Shown here in pieces: positions 17,401 through 26,270 of a DNA stretch of 64,000 nt; the first letter of the stretch is position 1; each line of letters starts with the position of its first letter. A model generated the notes under the pieces. The model worked only from the letters and a program-made list of their open reading frames with translations, had not been told where the DNA came from and did not search any database. The stretch is from NCBI GenBank assembly GCA_017553785.1, contig JAFZKD010000116.1, positions 1 through 64,000 on the forward strand. The letters are read 5' to 3'. Source of the DNA: Muribaculaceae bacterium (GTDB taxonomy: Bacteria; Bacteroidota; Bacteroidia; Bacteroidales; Muribaculaceae). The translations under genes and the position numbers were made by a program.

Positions 17401-19581
17401 TTACTTCATCACCTTAACAGCGCTGGTGGTGCCGTCGGTGTAGGTGGTAACAACGATGGTTACACCATTAGCCTCCTGCATCTCCTGGCCAGCCATGTTG
17501 AAGTAGCGTACACCAGCAACGGTCTTGTTAGCGTTCAGCTCGTCAACGCTCACGGGACCACCCTGTGCTACATAAGCGGTATAGCCAACTTCCTCACCAG
17601 TGGTCTGGTCGATCACGATGTGAACACCGAGGCTGTAGCTGTAGCCATTGTAAACGAAGTAGGTCATCTCACCCTCGGTACCCAGCGGGTTGTTCATAGC
17701 GTTGCCAAGGAATGCCTGGATTTCAGTTGCATCGGGAACATAGTACTCACCCTGGTTGTAGAATGCATCCTCGGTAGCATAGTACTTAACACCGTCGATG
17801 ATGTAGTAGAAGTTACCAATGTTGTAGAACAAGGGATAGATTACGTCGTAAGCGGTTACATAGTCACCGTTTGCACCAATCATCAGAGGAACCATCTCCT
17901 CGGTACCGTCAGCGTAAACCATAACTACATACATTACGTGACCCTCCTGAGGAGTAACTTCCTTAGCGGGAACGTCAGCATATTCGCTCTTGCTAACACC
18001 GGGAATAGCCTCGTCGTCAGCCTGAGCTACAGCCCAGTAAGCAACGGTCTGGGCTTCATCGGTACGGTCAACGGTATAGGTAGCAGTGCCCTCACCGGTG
18101 ATTTCCTCGTCGATAACCAGGTTGCCATCCTCGTCGTAAACCTTGATGTACAGGGTTACGATACCCTCACCAGTAGCGGTGATGATCAGAGCGTCGTCGG
18201 TCAGTTCGGTTTCAACCTCGGGAGCGGGAGTCTCATAGGGAGGCTCAACAGCAACAGCGGGAACAGTTACCTCGAGAGTGGTAACAGGGCTGATCTCCTT
18301 ACCATCTTCCTGAGCGGTAGCGGTGAAGGTGTAGGTAGCGGGCTCCTCACCCTTAGCTACGGTGCAGGGATTGTCAACCTCAACGCCATCCATGTAGAGG
18401 ATAACGGTACCATTACCGGTAGCGGTAACGATAACTGCGTCGTCAGTCTCCTCGAAGGTGATAACGGGAGCGTCGGTTACCTCGGGCGTGGGAGGCTCCG
18501 GAGTCTTAGCGGGGATAACGTAAGTCTCGGTAGCGGTCTCACTGATCTCCTTACCATCCTCCTGAGCGGTAGCGGTAACAACGATCTCGTGCTCCTCATC
18601 CTGGAAGTTGTAAACGAAGGGGTTGGGAACGAGCATACCGTCGATGTACAGCTTAACGGTACCGTCACCAGTAGCAGAGATGGTTGCATACTCCTCATCA
18701 TAGTTGTACTCGATAGAGATAACGGGGGTAGCGGTAACCTCGGGAACCACGGGAGCGGTCCACTCGATCTCGGCGGTAGCGCTCTTGTTCTCATAACCCT
18801 CGGCGCTTACGGTAACAGTGATGTGGTTGATACCCTCAACGAGCTGGATAGCACCGTCAACGAGCTCAACAGTCTCACCATTCAGAGTAACAACGATGGT
18901 TACATCCTCTTCACCAGTGTAGCTGATTGCGAGAAGACCGTCCTCGGTGGGCTCACCGATCACGATTTCACCAGCGAGGATCTCGGGCTCAACAGTGCCA
19001 CCCTCAACGGTGATAACGCAGGTCTTGTAGTTGTCCTGGTTCTTGGGGCAAACCTCGCCACGGGGATCAGCACCACTCGAGGGCTGGGTCCTTACAACCA
19101 AGTCACCACCGGTGAAGTCCTGAGCGAACTGCAGGGTAACGATGAACATCTCAGCATAGTCACCAATCCACTTTGCGGCACCGCAGGTTACGGGATCGTC
19201 CTCGTCGGGATCAGCACCCTCGGGCCAGTAGTAACCAGCGCCAGCGTTAGCAGCGATGAAACGAAGGTTCTCAAGACTCGTGTTCAAGGTAACGGGGATG
19301 TCCTTGTCGTTACCTACAGCGTCCAGAGTGTGAAGGGTCATGTCGGCACCCTCAACAGCGTTCTTCAGCTGAACGCCCTCGGGCAAAGTCAGCTCAACCG
19401 TCCAAGCGCTAACATAGTAGTCGAAGTGGGCCTTAACGGGCACGTCCATGCGACGGTTCTTGCCAGCGGTCTGAGCAAGGAGTTCCTGTGATACCTCGAA
19501 ATCATCGATGTAGAGATACTCCTCGGCGCAGAGGCTACCTGCCATCAGAAGGGCAGCAAGAGTAAATAAAAATTTCTTCAT
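17401..19581 (-). CDS. Secreted modular protein, mosaic paralogue
   Basis: The 726-residue protein shares its signal peptide, its N-terminal domain (about 1-175) and its last 45 residues (VAGVRYFNMAGQEMQEANG on) with the 14182-15951 protein. In between lie about three repeated beta modules with the refrain ATAQEDGKEIS and paired LYIDGMLVPNP / LYMDGVEVDNP motifs, which resemble chitobiase-C-terminal-like (CHB_HEX_C) modules, and a Tyr-rich stretch near 570-650 (YYIIDGVKYYATEDAFYNQG). The sequence is strongly acidic. The tail suggests export by type IX secretion and anchoring at the surface. Function is unknown. Promoter at 19857-19887. Confidence 0.82.
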   Translation of the reverse strand: MKKFLFTLAALLMAGSLCAEEYLYIDDFEVSQELLAQTAGKNRRMDVPVKAHFDYYVSAWTVELTLPEGVQLKNAVEGADMTLHTLDAVGNDKDIPVTLNTSLENLRFIAANAGAGYYWPEGADPDEDDPVTCGAAKWIGDYAEMFIVTLQFAQDFTGGDLVVRTQPSSGADPRGEVCPKNQDNYKTCVITVEGGTVEPEILAGEIVIGEPTEDGLLAISYTGEEDVTIVVTLNGETVELVDGAIQLVEGINHITVTVSAEGYENKSATAEIEWTAPVVPEVTATPVISIEYNYDEEYATISATGDGTVKLYIDGMLVPNPFVYNFQDEEHEIVVTATAQEDGKEISETATETYVIPAKTPEPPTPEVTDAPVITFEETDDAVIVTATGNGTVILYMDGVEVDNPCTVAKGEEPATYTFTATAQEDGKEISPVTTLEVTVPAVAVEPPYETPAPEVETELTDDALIITATGEGIVTLYIKVYDEDGNLVIDEEITGEGTATYTVDRTDEAQTVAYWAVAQADDEAIPGVSKSEYADVPAKEVTPQEGHVMYVVMVYADGTEEMVPLMIGANGDYVTAYDVIYPLFYNIGNFYYIIDGVKYYATEDAFYNQGEYYVPDATEIQAFLGNAMNNPLGTEGEMTYFVYNGYSYSLGVHIVIDQTTGEEVGYTAYVAQGGPVSVDELNANKTVAGVRYFNMAGQEMQEANGVTIVVTTYTDGTTSAVKVMK

Positions 19582-19856
19582 AATTGAATAGAATTTAAAT
19601 GTTAATAAAAAAGTAATACAAAAAATCTGTTATTCAATAATCAAGTGCATCTAAAGGAATGTTTTATCTTCAATTCATTAAAAAGTCCCGGATCAACTGT
19701 TATACATTATTCATTTAACACTATTCACGAGGTACAGTTACACTACACACTGCTTGACAACGGGTGCCATGCACGTGGGTGGAGAACAATACATAAACTT
19801 TTCATCTTTCGTAACTTATGTTTTACTTCAAGTGATATCACAGCTATAGTTGTTCG
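19582..19856 (-). other. AT-rich leader of the second secreted-protein gene
   Basis: This stretch of about 270 nt between promoter and start codon holds no gene. Its gene-proximal part aligns by eye with the leader of the paralogue (GATCCGGGACTTTTTAAT here, AATCCGTGACTCTTTAAC there). I see no strong branched structure here. Confidence 0.5.
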
Positions 19857-19887
19857 CAAAATTACAATTTTCCAAACAAATGACAAA
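19857..19887 (-). promoter_or_regulatory. Complete -33/-7 promoter
   Basis: On the minus strand: TTTG (19887-19884), 19 bp, TAATTTTG (19864-19857). It is a full consensus match, placing the start of the second secreted-protein transcript near 19850. Confidence 0.78.
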
Positions 19888-19967
19888 GCATCGACAGATT
19901 TTTTTTCTTAAAAAACCTTAAAATCCTACTGGAACCAGTTTAAAGGTTATCAACATGCAGCGCCTTG

Positions 19968-20609
19968 TTATAACGCAGGGTTGATTCCCAAAAACTTGCG
20001 GGCGTTGCCCGTGGCGGCAGTCTTGACATCGTCAACTGTGAGGTGAAGCGTTTGGGCAACCAGTGTCGCGACCTCATGAATCGTGACAGGCGCGTCGTCG
20101 GTCTCGAGGAGGAGCCTGTCAAGTGGGGTCTCGAGTAGCGCGCCGGGGTTGAAACGTTGCCCGAACGAGAGATAACAGCCCGCATCAAGCAGTGTTCGCG
20201 CCACATGCCGGTTACCACTCATTCCATGAACGGCAAGCGGCACAGCAGCCAGGGAGGCCGTGCGGCGGGCATCCAGGATATCCCGCGTTGACCTCACGTT
20301 GTGGACAACAACGGGGAGGCCCGTCTCGTTCGCCACTTGCAGGTGACGGATAAACACCGCCGTCTGGACCGGGATGCCGCCGCCCCGCAGGTGGTCCATT
20401 CCCGTCTCGCCGATGGCCAACACCTGGGGATGCCGGGCGCATCGCTCGAGCAGCATGAAGTCCTCCTCGGTAATCGTCTCCACAGTCTCCCAAGGGTGAA
20501 AGCCGACCGCATAGTAATGTCCCGGCAACGGATCAAAACGCCTCGGATCCACTGCGATGAGGGCATCGGTGGCATCGGTCTGATGTGTATGGAAATCAAG
20601 GATATTCAT
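19968..20609 (-). CDS. TatD family metal-dependent hydrolase
   Basis: The 213-residue protein is a TatD-type amidohydrolase-fold enzyme; characterised members are Mg-dependent 3'-5' exonucleases. It is on the short side (most are 250-260) and typical of the compact Bacteroidota class. Motifs: [10 protein letters not shown] with the metal-binding HxH, LAIGETGMDHLRGGG with the Glu, VVVHNVRST and VHGMSGN with the His residues, and LLLETDDAP with the Asp. It directly abuts yidD, and the group yidD-rnpA-hemD lies in the same direction. Confidence 0.93.
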   Translation of the reverse strand: MNILDFHTHQTDATDALIAVDPRRFDPLPGHYYAVGFHPWETVETITEEDFMLLERCARHPQVLAIGETGMDHLRGGGIPVQTAVFIRHLQVANETGLPVVVHNVRSTRDILDARRTASLAAVPLAVHGMSGNRHVARTLLDAGCYLSFGQRFNPGALLETPLDRLLLETDDAPVTIHEVATLVAQTLHLTVDDVKTAATGNARKFLGINPAL

Positions 20610-20869
20610 CAGGGAACAGGGTCATATCCGCTGCCACCCCAGGGGTTGCAGCGCAAGATGCGCCATATGGCGAGCGCTAAGCCCTTGAACGGGCCGTGCT
20701 TGCGTATAGCCTCGATGGCATACTGGCTGCACGAGGGCGTGAAGCGGCACGTGGGGGGCTTGAGTGGCGAGATAAACCTCTGGTAAAAACGGATGGGCAG
20801 GATAAGCAACCAGCCGATGAAGCGTAAGACCTCACGACAAAAATGCCCGATTTCATCGAAGATTTTCAT
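20609..20869 (-). CDS. yidD: Membrane protein insertion efficiency factor YidD
   Basis: The 86-residue protein has the YidD pattern: an N-terminal amphipathic or membrane-associated helix ([17 protein letters not shown]), the cysteine motif [18 protein letters not shown], and [15 protein letters not shown] at the end. YidD helps YidC insert inner-membrane proteins. It overlaps rnpA by 4 bp and abuts tatD, so the three are translated from one mRNA. Confidence 0.97.
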   Translation of the reverse strand: MKIFDEIGHFCREVLRFIGWLLILPIRFYQRFISPLKPPTCRFTPSCSQYAIEAIRKHGPFKGLALAIWRILRCNPWGGSGYDPVP

Positions 20870-21285
20870 GGTTGCCGCGCTTGACCTTCAACAGGAGATT
20901 GCTGCCCGATCGCCTCCTGGGCGATGCGCGTGAGCAGGCTGATCATTTTCTCGTTAACGACGCTATAAGGCGCGGGGGTGTTGTCCAAGTAAACAAAAGC
21001 GATGTCCACTCCGCAATCCAACCGCTCCAGCACAGGGGTGAGCAGTTCATGACGGTTCAGGCGGTAGGCTTCCCTAGTGCGCCGCCGCAGCGTCACGCGG
21101 TCAACCGCCTTGCGGATGCGCTTCTTGGGAATGGAAATGAGGAATTGCAGGGGTTGCTCGCCCCGAGGTCTCACCCTGTAGGCGGCACGCAGCGGGAATG
21201 CCATCAATGACTTGCCCTCGTCAAAGAGGCTATTGACAGCGGTTCGGCTGCACAATTTCTCGTTTTTATTTAACTTGAGATCCAT
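20866..21285 (-). CDS. rnpA: Ribonuclease P protein component
   Basis: About 139 residues. RnpA binds the catalytic RNA of RNase P and helps trim the 5' ends of tRNA precursors. The RNR-like basic motif is present ([20 protein letters not shown] followed by YRLNR). I take [11 protein letters not shown] as the start because the family begins with this L-K-E pattern; an ATG eight codons upstream (21309) lies inside a perfect 15 bp hairpin at 21293-21329. That hairpin sits 7 nt before the chosen ATG and would cover any ribosome site. The protein is small and basic, as expected. Confidence 0.93.
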   Translation of the reverse strand: MDLKLNKNEKLCSRTAVNSLFDEGKSLMAFPLRAAYRVRPRGEQPLQFLISIPKKRIRKAVDRVTLRRRTREAYRLNRHELLTPVLERLDCGVDIAFVYLDNTPAPYSVVNEKMISLLTRIAQEAIGQQSPVEGQARQP

Positions 21286-21292
21286 TTTGTAA

Positions 21293-21360
21293 TTCAAGTT
21301 CTGAAACAATCGATGTTTCAGAACTTGAAGTTTAGAGTTTAGAGTTTAAAGTTTAGAGGG
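21293..21360 (+). repeat. Hairpin + GTTTAGAG repeat element, copy A
   Basis: A perfect 15 bp inverted repeat (21293-21307 with 21315-21329, 7 nt loop) runs straight into GTTTAGAGTTTAGAGTTTAA and one more unit. The junction GAAGTTTAGAG is shared with three other sites (32731, 41356, 63395). Confidence 0.8.
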
Positions 21361-21395
21361 TTGAGCAGCTCGCGACCGCCGATTCCAGGAAGACA

Positions 21396-22442
21396 TTATT
21401 TCTTCTTGGGGGCAGCCTTCTTGGCCTGGTCGGCTTTAGCCTTGCGGGTGGCAGCGGCCTTCTTGGCGGCAGCCGAACGTTTGGCGGCGGCAGCCTCGGC
21501 AGCGGCTTTAGCCTTGCGGGTGGCGGCAGCCTTCTTAGCGGCAGCCGAACGTTTGGCGGCGGCAGCAGCCTCGGCAGAGGCTTTAGCCTTGCGGGTGGCG
21601 GCAGCCTTCTTAGCGGCAGCCGAACGTTTGGCGGCAGCCTCGGCTTCAGCCTTTTCGCGCTTCGCGGCCTCGCGTGCGGCCTTGCGCTCTTCCTTCTCCT
21701 CCTCGAACTTGGCTTTCTTGAGGTACAACTCAATTGCGCTAGCCATCGAGGGAGCCTCGGGCGTGATGGTCACATCCACTTTCAGTCCCACCTCGGCAGC
21801 CGCTTCAAGTGTTGTCTGTCCCATGGCAGCAATGACCACATTGCGCTGCTTGTAATCGGTGAAGTTGGTGATGTAGGATTTAATACCCGCAGGGGTAAAG
21901 AACACCAACATGTCATAATCAAAGGGCTCGTCGGGCGTGAAGTCGTTGCTCACGGTACGGTACATCACCGCTTTGACATATTTGACCTTGTTATTATCCA
22001 GCACGAGCGCTTTATCGTTGTGGACATCACTGACAGGCATGAGATAAGTCTCCTTGTGGTGCTTAGCGATAATGGGAATCAGACCCTCCATCAGACCATT
22101 CTCACTATAGAAAATCTTGCGCTTGCGGTAGATGACATACTTTTGCAGGTAATGGGCGACAGTCTCGCTGACACAGAAGTATTTCAATGTGTCGGGCACA
22201 TTGTAACGCAATTCCTTGCACAGGCGGAAGAAATGGTCGATTGCGGTACGCGCAGTCAAAATAATCGCCGAATAATCAGGCACATTAATTTTGGACTGAC
22301 GGAATTCCTTGGATGTTAAGCCTTCGACCTTGATAAAAGGTCTGAAAACAATTTCTACTCCGTATTTCTTCTCCAGTTCAAAGTATGGAGACTTTTCGGA
22401 CGTCGGTCTTGGTTGAGAAACCAGAATCTTCTTAACGTTCAT
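21396..22442 (-). CDS. hemD: Uroporphyrinogen-III synthase with H1-like tail
   Basis: The 348-residue protein has a HemD domain at about residues 1-245 (VKKILVSQPRPTSEKSPYFE, VPDYSAIILTARTAIDHFFR, LVFFTPAGIKSYI, VIAAMGQTTLEAAAEVG), which closes the tetrapyrrole ring in haem synthesis. Bacteroidota often carry this gene next to DUF4271, as here. The extra 100 residues are unusual: an Ala/Lys/Arg-rich tail with three near-identical units of KRSAAAKKAAATRKAKA, ending KKAAPKKK. It is like histone H1 or the bacterial HU-type Lys/Ala tails, and could bind nucleic acid. The start directly before VKKILVSQPRP is well supported. Confidence 0.88.
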   Translation of the reverse strand: MNVKKILVSQPRPTSEKSPYFELEKKYGVEIVFRPFIKVEGLTSKEFRQSKINVPDYSAIILTARTAIDHFFRLCKELRYNVPDTLKYFCVSETVAHYLQKYVIYRKRKIFYSENGLMEGLIPIIAKHHKETYLMPVSDVHNDKALVLDNNKVKYVKAVMYRTVSNDFTPDEPFDYDMLVFFTPAGIKSYITNFTDYKQRNVVIAAMGQTTLEAAAEVGLKVDVTITPEAPSMASAIELYLKKAKFEEEKEERKAAREAAKREKAEAEAAAKRSAAAKKAAATRKAKASAEAAAAAKRSAAAKKAAATRKAKAAAEAAAAKRSAAAKKAAATRKAKADQAKKAAPKKK

Positions 22443-22453
22443 TTAGTTATTTT

Positions 22454-23308
22454 CTACTGTAAAATGCCACAAATCCAGTAAGTTACACCTGTCATAATGA
22501 CTAGGGGTACGATTTCGACGGCGCAAAGGTACAAAATAAAATAGACAATTGATGACAAATTGCTATAAAAAATTCTAATTCCCTTATAGACAAAAATCAG
22601 CCGCACTACCAAATACAGTAATGACGCAACACACAATAGCAATTTGCCATGAGTCGGAAATATCATGATCAGCACCAGCACCGGCAATAACAACAAGCCG
22701 AGAAATGACTGTGAGGCCTTGAATCCATCTAGCCATAGTTTTGTCCCTACCTTGTCGCTGAAAGTGTAACCTAAAATCCTGAAAACCAGCCATTGCACCG
22801 CATAAAAAGCCACAGCCAACGCACAAAAGGCCGCAATGTGCCTGAAGACGTTAGCCTGCAACGACAGTGCCCATTCGGGTCTCAACATCTGGACCGCAAA
22901 ATAGATGATGAACGCCTCGACAATACAGGTGTTAGCGATCAGTGCCGCCAAAATTTTGGTCTCGTTGAGCGTGTGGTCCTCAAACAGGTTTTCACGACGT
23001 TTTACCGAAAACATGTAGTGGAAAAAGTTCTCGATATACTTATAACCCGTGTGGTAACTCAAAGCCATGGACAATAATCCCGCCAGCAGCAACAGCATCG
23101 AAGGGGTGTCGTGCAACGGCGAACGGGCAAAAGTCTGTGGCTGGCTTGTCGCAGGTAATTCCATGACAGGCATCGCGTTGATGTCCTGGAGCGAAGTGTC
23201 GGCCGCCTCGGCGGTGGGAAATCCGTCAAGGTACTGCGGGGCATAGTAATGCTCCACGGTATCGCTTGGGGAAATCACATTGACGTGTTGAGTAGTGGCC
23301 GGCATCAT
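22454..23308 (-). CDS. DUF4271 membrane protein
   Basis: The 284-residue protein is a Bacteroidota-specific DUF4271 protein with a soluble N-terminus of about 70 residues and six to seven membrane helices. Family features: SYHTGYKYIENFFHYMFSVK followed by RENLFEDHTLNETK, and the last helices ending YWICGILQ. It is regularly found upstream of hemD, with which it probably forms one transcript (11 bp gap). Function unknown. Confidence 0.9.
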   Translation of the reverse strand: MMPATTQHVNVISPSDTVEHYYAPQYLDGFPTAEAADTSLQDINAMPVMELPATSQPQTFARSPLHDTPSMLLLLAGLLSMALSYHTGYKYIENFFHYMFSVKRRENLFEDHTLNETKILAALIANTCIVEAFIIYFAVQMLRPEWALSLQANVFRHIAAFCALAVAFYAVQWLVFRILGYTFSDKVGTKLWLDGFKASQSFLGLLLLPVLVLIMIFPTHGKLLLCVASLLYLVVRLIFVYKGIRIFYSNLSSIVYFILYLCAVEIVPLVIMTGVTYWICGILQ

Positions 23309-23313
23309 TCTGA

Positions 23314-23895
23314 TCAGTATTTTGACTCAAACTCCACGGTGTCACCATCATCTAGCAGGTCGATGGCTTGCTGGGGGGTTGCGGCGACCTGCCACAACCG
23401 GGCATGGGAGGGTTTCATGAAACCCTCGTTGATGGCGTGGCGCAGCATCGCCAACAGGGAATCGTAGTAACCCATTGTGTTCAAGATGATGACAGGGACC
23501 TTGACCAGCCCAAGTTGTCGCCATGTGAGGGTCTCGAGCAATTCCTCGAACGTGCCCACTCCGCCAGGCAGAGCGATGACAGCATCGGCCATCTCGCTCA
23601 TCATCTGCTTGCGTTGGTGCATGTCGGCCGTGATGATGACGTCCTCGAGACGGTCATAGCACCAGCCGTTATCGACCATGAATTTGGGGATGACACCTGT
23701 GACCTCTCCGTCGGCATCGAGCGCACCGTCGGTCACAGCACCCATCAGTCCCACTGCGCCACCGCCGTTCACGCATCGCCAGCCGCCCCGTGCAAGCAAC
23801 GCGCCCAAATCGCGCGCCGCCTCCAGATAGCTGGCGTCAATGTTAGCGCTGGAAGCGCAAAACACACAAACATTGCCTCTCGTTTCTTGTTTCAT
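23314..23895 (-). CDS. LOG family Rossmann-fold protein (TIGR00730)
   Basis: The 193-residue protein belongs to the LOG/TIGR00730 family of nucleoside 5'-monophosphate phosphoribohydrolases; characterised members release cytokinin-type or other bases from their ribotides. It contains the family signature PGGVGTFEELLETLTWRQLG and the DMHQRKQMM strand with the catalytic Arg. The gene has a complete promoter whose -7 box ends five bases before the ATG, so its mRNA has almost no leader. It lies 5 bp before the DUF4271 gene in the same direction. Confidence 0.93.
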   Translation of the reverse strand: MKQETRGNVCVFCASSANIDASYLEAARDLGALLARGGWRCVNGGGAVGLMGAVTDGALDADGEVTGVIPKFMVDNGWCYDRLEDVIITADMHQRKQMMSEMADAVIALPGGVGTFEELLETLTWRQLGLVKVPVIILNTMGYYDSLLAMLRHAINEGFMKPSHARLWQVAATPQQAIDLLDDGDTVEFESKY

Positions 23896-23900
23896 GGCCG

Positions 23901-23932
23901 CAAAGATAGTTCAAGCCGAACACAATGCCAAA
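23901..23932 (-). promoter_or_regulatory. Complete -33/-7 promoter, nearly leaderless
   Basis: On the minus strand: TTTG (23932-23929), 20 bp, TATCTTTG (23908-23901). Only 5 nt lie between the -7 box and the ATG of the LOG gene, so the transcript would begin at or very near the start codon. The spacer shares TGTGTTCGGCTTG with the promoter at 37917. Confidence 0.75.
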
Positions 23933-23963
23933 AGTTTTGACGTTAGACTTTAGACTACAGACC

Positions 23964-26177
23964 TTAGAGCTTAGACTTAGACCAGGAGTCGAGTTGCTGG
24001 CTGTATTTCTCACGCAGGGCACGGCTGTGGGTGAGGATATCCTGGTCGGACATGCCTTGCACGACCTCGTCGGTCGAGTTGACCCACTTTTCCTGGAACT
24101 TGTCGGCTTGAGTACTAAAGGACTTGTCGTCAAACTCATGCCGTGAGAGTAGGGCTACCGTGACCTCGCGTATGTAGATTTCCCATCGCTTGGTATAATA
24201 ATCCCACACCAATCCGTTCCAACAGCGGCAGGCATAGTCATTCAGGCTGCCGCCCCAGGTTGTGATGAGCCGTCGAGCGTTCATCTCATAATAGTCTTTG
24301 AGTTGAGGGGTGGTTCCCATGTCACGTGCCTGCTGCAGCCAGGTCGCTAGTGTCGCCTGGGGATGGTGACCGTTGAGGGCATCAATGTCGGAAAGCAGTT
24401 CAAACATCGTGTTGCTGTGTTCGAATACGCCATCCTTGTCCCCTTGATTGTATGCGGCGTCGAGCGCCTGCTTCTCGACCAAAAAGAGGTCGCCCAGCAA
24501 TTGCCGCCCCACCCACACCAAGTCGATGGCCATGGCGTCGGTGGTGACTTTTTCCACAGCCAACAAGTGGTCCCACACAGCGAGCAGGTCGCCCGGCTCA
24601 TACTTGATCTTGCGGCTCTCCTTGCCCAGTTTGGGGTAGGAGCAAGGCAACGGAGCGGCAAAATTCGACGGATTGATGTCCAGCACCTTGTTATATAACA
24701 GATCCCAAGCCTCGCGCACAGGCGCACTCTCGCCACCAGCGTGGCGGTCGGCGAGTTCGGTGATAACCTGCTCATCGGTCTTTGCGAAATCCCATGCCTT
24801 TTCGAGAATGTACTCGTAGGGGAATTGCTGTACATCCAATCCCTCGAGCGTTGAACCGATGCCCACAAGGTTGTCGCCGCACTCTTTAAGGGCCTGCTCG
24901 ATGCGCTGGCCAGCCTCCTTTACCCTACCCTGCACGTTAGTGTTACCACCGAAGTTGCCCAGGTAACACCAGATGAACGGCAGACCGTAGAAGCCGTCAT
25001 GCTCACGCCACATCTCCTTGTACTCACAATAGTAGTCGAGCATGGTCATCTTGCCCTGAGGCACGCCCGTGAGCATGGCGCGTGTGCGCTCACGGGTGTA
25101 GTCCTTGCTCTGATAGTAGAGGAACCACGCCATCTGCAGCCACTCGGCATCGGGATCCACGGCGGTGAGGCTCTCATAGATGTGCTGCGAGACCTTGTTC
25201 AGATAATCAGGTTCGAAACTGGGCGGATCCACCTCGTTGAAGGGGTCAATGCCATAGATGTGGTCGGTGCCGAACAAACGCGTCTGCTCCTCGAGGAACA
25301 TGCGCTGGATGCGGCTATACAAAGGGTCTTCGCTGTTGAGGAAATAGGTGCGGTATTGCTCATCAAAGCCAGCCCAGCCGCCCAGGGCCTGGATGTCGGC
25401 CTTGGGGAAAAGATTCCGCAACACGCCGGGCACATGGCCGGCAAAAGCGGGCAGCACGGGACGCATGTTCAAGGCGCGCTCACGCTCCACGATGCGTTTT
25501 TGCAGCGCGGTCTGTCCTTCGAGCCATTCCTTGGGCAGCGGACCGCACCAGCCGTCGATGTTGGCCATGCGGTGCCAAGGCAGGTAGGTCGGCCCCGTGA
25601 AATAGTTGCGCACTTGCTCGTCGGTCATGCCCAGGCTGGTCCACACGTTGTACCACACGGCTTCCTGGCCTGTTATGGCTAACGGCAGATTCACGCCGTT
25701 CAAGGCCATCCAGTCGATGAAACGCTCCCAATCATCCCAGTCCCAAAAAGGCATTGTGTATCCCCAAGTGCAGTAGTTGAGGAAAAAGCGCTGCGGCACT
25801 CTTGCCGTTACCCGCTCGGCAGCGGGCACATCGGGCAACACCGCCGGCAAATCCAGTGGCACATCGGCATACCACGACACCGTTGTCTTGCAGTAACGGT
25901 TCAAATAGCGGTTCAGACCCACCGCCATCGAGTTGGCGTTGTTACCACCAACCACCACCTTACCACCCTGGTTCTCCAGCGTGAACACATCCTTGCCACA
26001 GGCATCGTCAGTCTTCACGAATTCCACCTTATCGGCCAATCGGGCCGACAGACGGGCCGCAAGCGCCCGGGCCTGTTGGGTGTCACTGTTTCCCACCGCG
26101 CCGGCAACCATGGTCACCAACAACGCCATCGCACATATCAAGAGTCGCCTTCCCATAATCTTGCTCATTATCATCAC
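23964..26177 (-). CDS. Alpha-N-acetylglucosaminidase (GH89)
   Basis: The 737-residue enzyme is a family GH89 exo-alpha-N-acetylglucosaminidase, like human NAGLU. It has a signal peptide (RRLLICAMALLVTMVAGAVG), a small N-terminal domain (about 35-110), a TIM barrel (about 120-455) and an all-helical C-terminal domain. Two Glu residues at positions 315 (IDPFNEVDPP) and 445 (GSTLEGLD) match the human catalytic pair E316/E446. WDWDDWERFIDWMALNGVN is family-diagnostic. A gut bacterium would use it on alpha-GlcNAc-capped mucin glycans. The start has several ATG choices; 26156 gives the cleanest signal peptide. Confidence 0.95.
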   Translation of the reverse strand: MMIMSKIMGRRLLICAMALLVTMVAGAVGNSDTQQARALAARLSARLADKVEFVKTDDACGKDVFTLENQGGKVVVGGNNANSMAVGLNRYLNRYCKTTVSWYADVPLDLPAVLPDVPAAERVTARVPQRFFLNYCTWGYTMPFWDWDDWERFIDWMALNGVNLPLAITGQEAVWYNVWTSLGMTDEQVRNYFTGPTYLPWHRMANIDGWCGPLPKEWLEGQTALQKRIVERERALNMRPVLPAFAGHVPGVLRNLFPKADIQALGGWAGFDEQYRTYFLNSEDPLYSRIQRMFLEEQTRLFGTDHIYGIDPFNEVDPPSFEPDYLNKVSQHIYESLTAVDPDAEWLQMAWFLYYQSKDYTRERTRAMLTGVPQGKMTMLDYYCEYKEMWREHDGFYGLPFIWCYLGNFGGNTNVQGRVKEAGQRIEQALKECGDNLVGIGSTLEGLDVQQFPYEYILEKAWDFAKTDEQVITELADRHAGGESAPVREAWDLLYNKVLDINPSNFAAPLPCSYPKLGKESRKIKYEPGDLLAVWDHLLAVEKVTTDAMAIDLVWVGRQLLGDLFLVEKQALDAAYNQGDKDGVFEHSNTMFELLSDIDALNGHHPQATLATWLQQARDMGTTPQLKDYYEMNARRLITTWGGSLNDYACRCWNGLVWDYYTKRWEIYIREVTVALLSRHEFDDKSFSTQADKFQEKWVNSTDEVVQGMSDQDILTHSRALREKYSQQLDSWSKSKL

Positions 26178-26187
26178 ATAGAAATCG

Positions 26188-26195
26188 CAAAATTA
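26188..26195 (-). promoter_or_regulatory. -7 box for the GH89 gene
   Basis: The minus strand reads TAATTTTG, matching TAnnTTTG, upstream of the GH89 start. No good -33 element. It lies in the divergent gap shared with DUF554. Confidence 0.4.
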
Positions 26196-26239
26196 ACGAT
26201 AAAAAACCACAGATTAACCCAAAGGCGCGCTTTTTTATG

Positions 26240-26247
26240 TAATTTTG
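26240..26247 (+). promoter_or_regulatory. -7 box for the DUF554 gene
   Basis: TAATTTTG matches TAnnTTTG, 23 bp before the ATG at 26271. There is no TTTG at -33. Confidence 0.45.
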
Positions 26248-26270
26248 TGCCCCATAAGGATAATGATGAC

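Noticed and set aside
17263..19491. A 742-codon open frame on the plus strand, antisense to the second secreted-protein gene
   Set aside because: The minus-strand protein has a signal peptide, repeated modules and a sorting tail. The plus frame is open only because the Thr/Val/Glu-rich codon use of the real gene avoids stops on the other strand; the translation is a low-complexity mix.
22523..22530. A TAnnTTTG match inside the DUF4271 gene as a hemD promoter
   Set aside because: It reads TACCTTTG on the minus strand about 80 bp before hemD, but no -33 element exists and it lies in coding sequence, so I did not list it.
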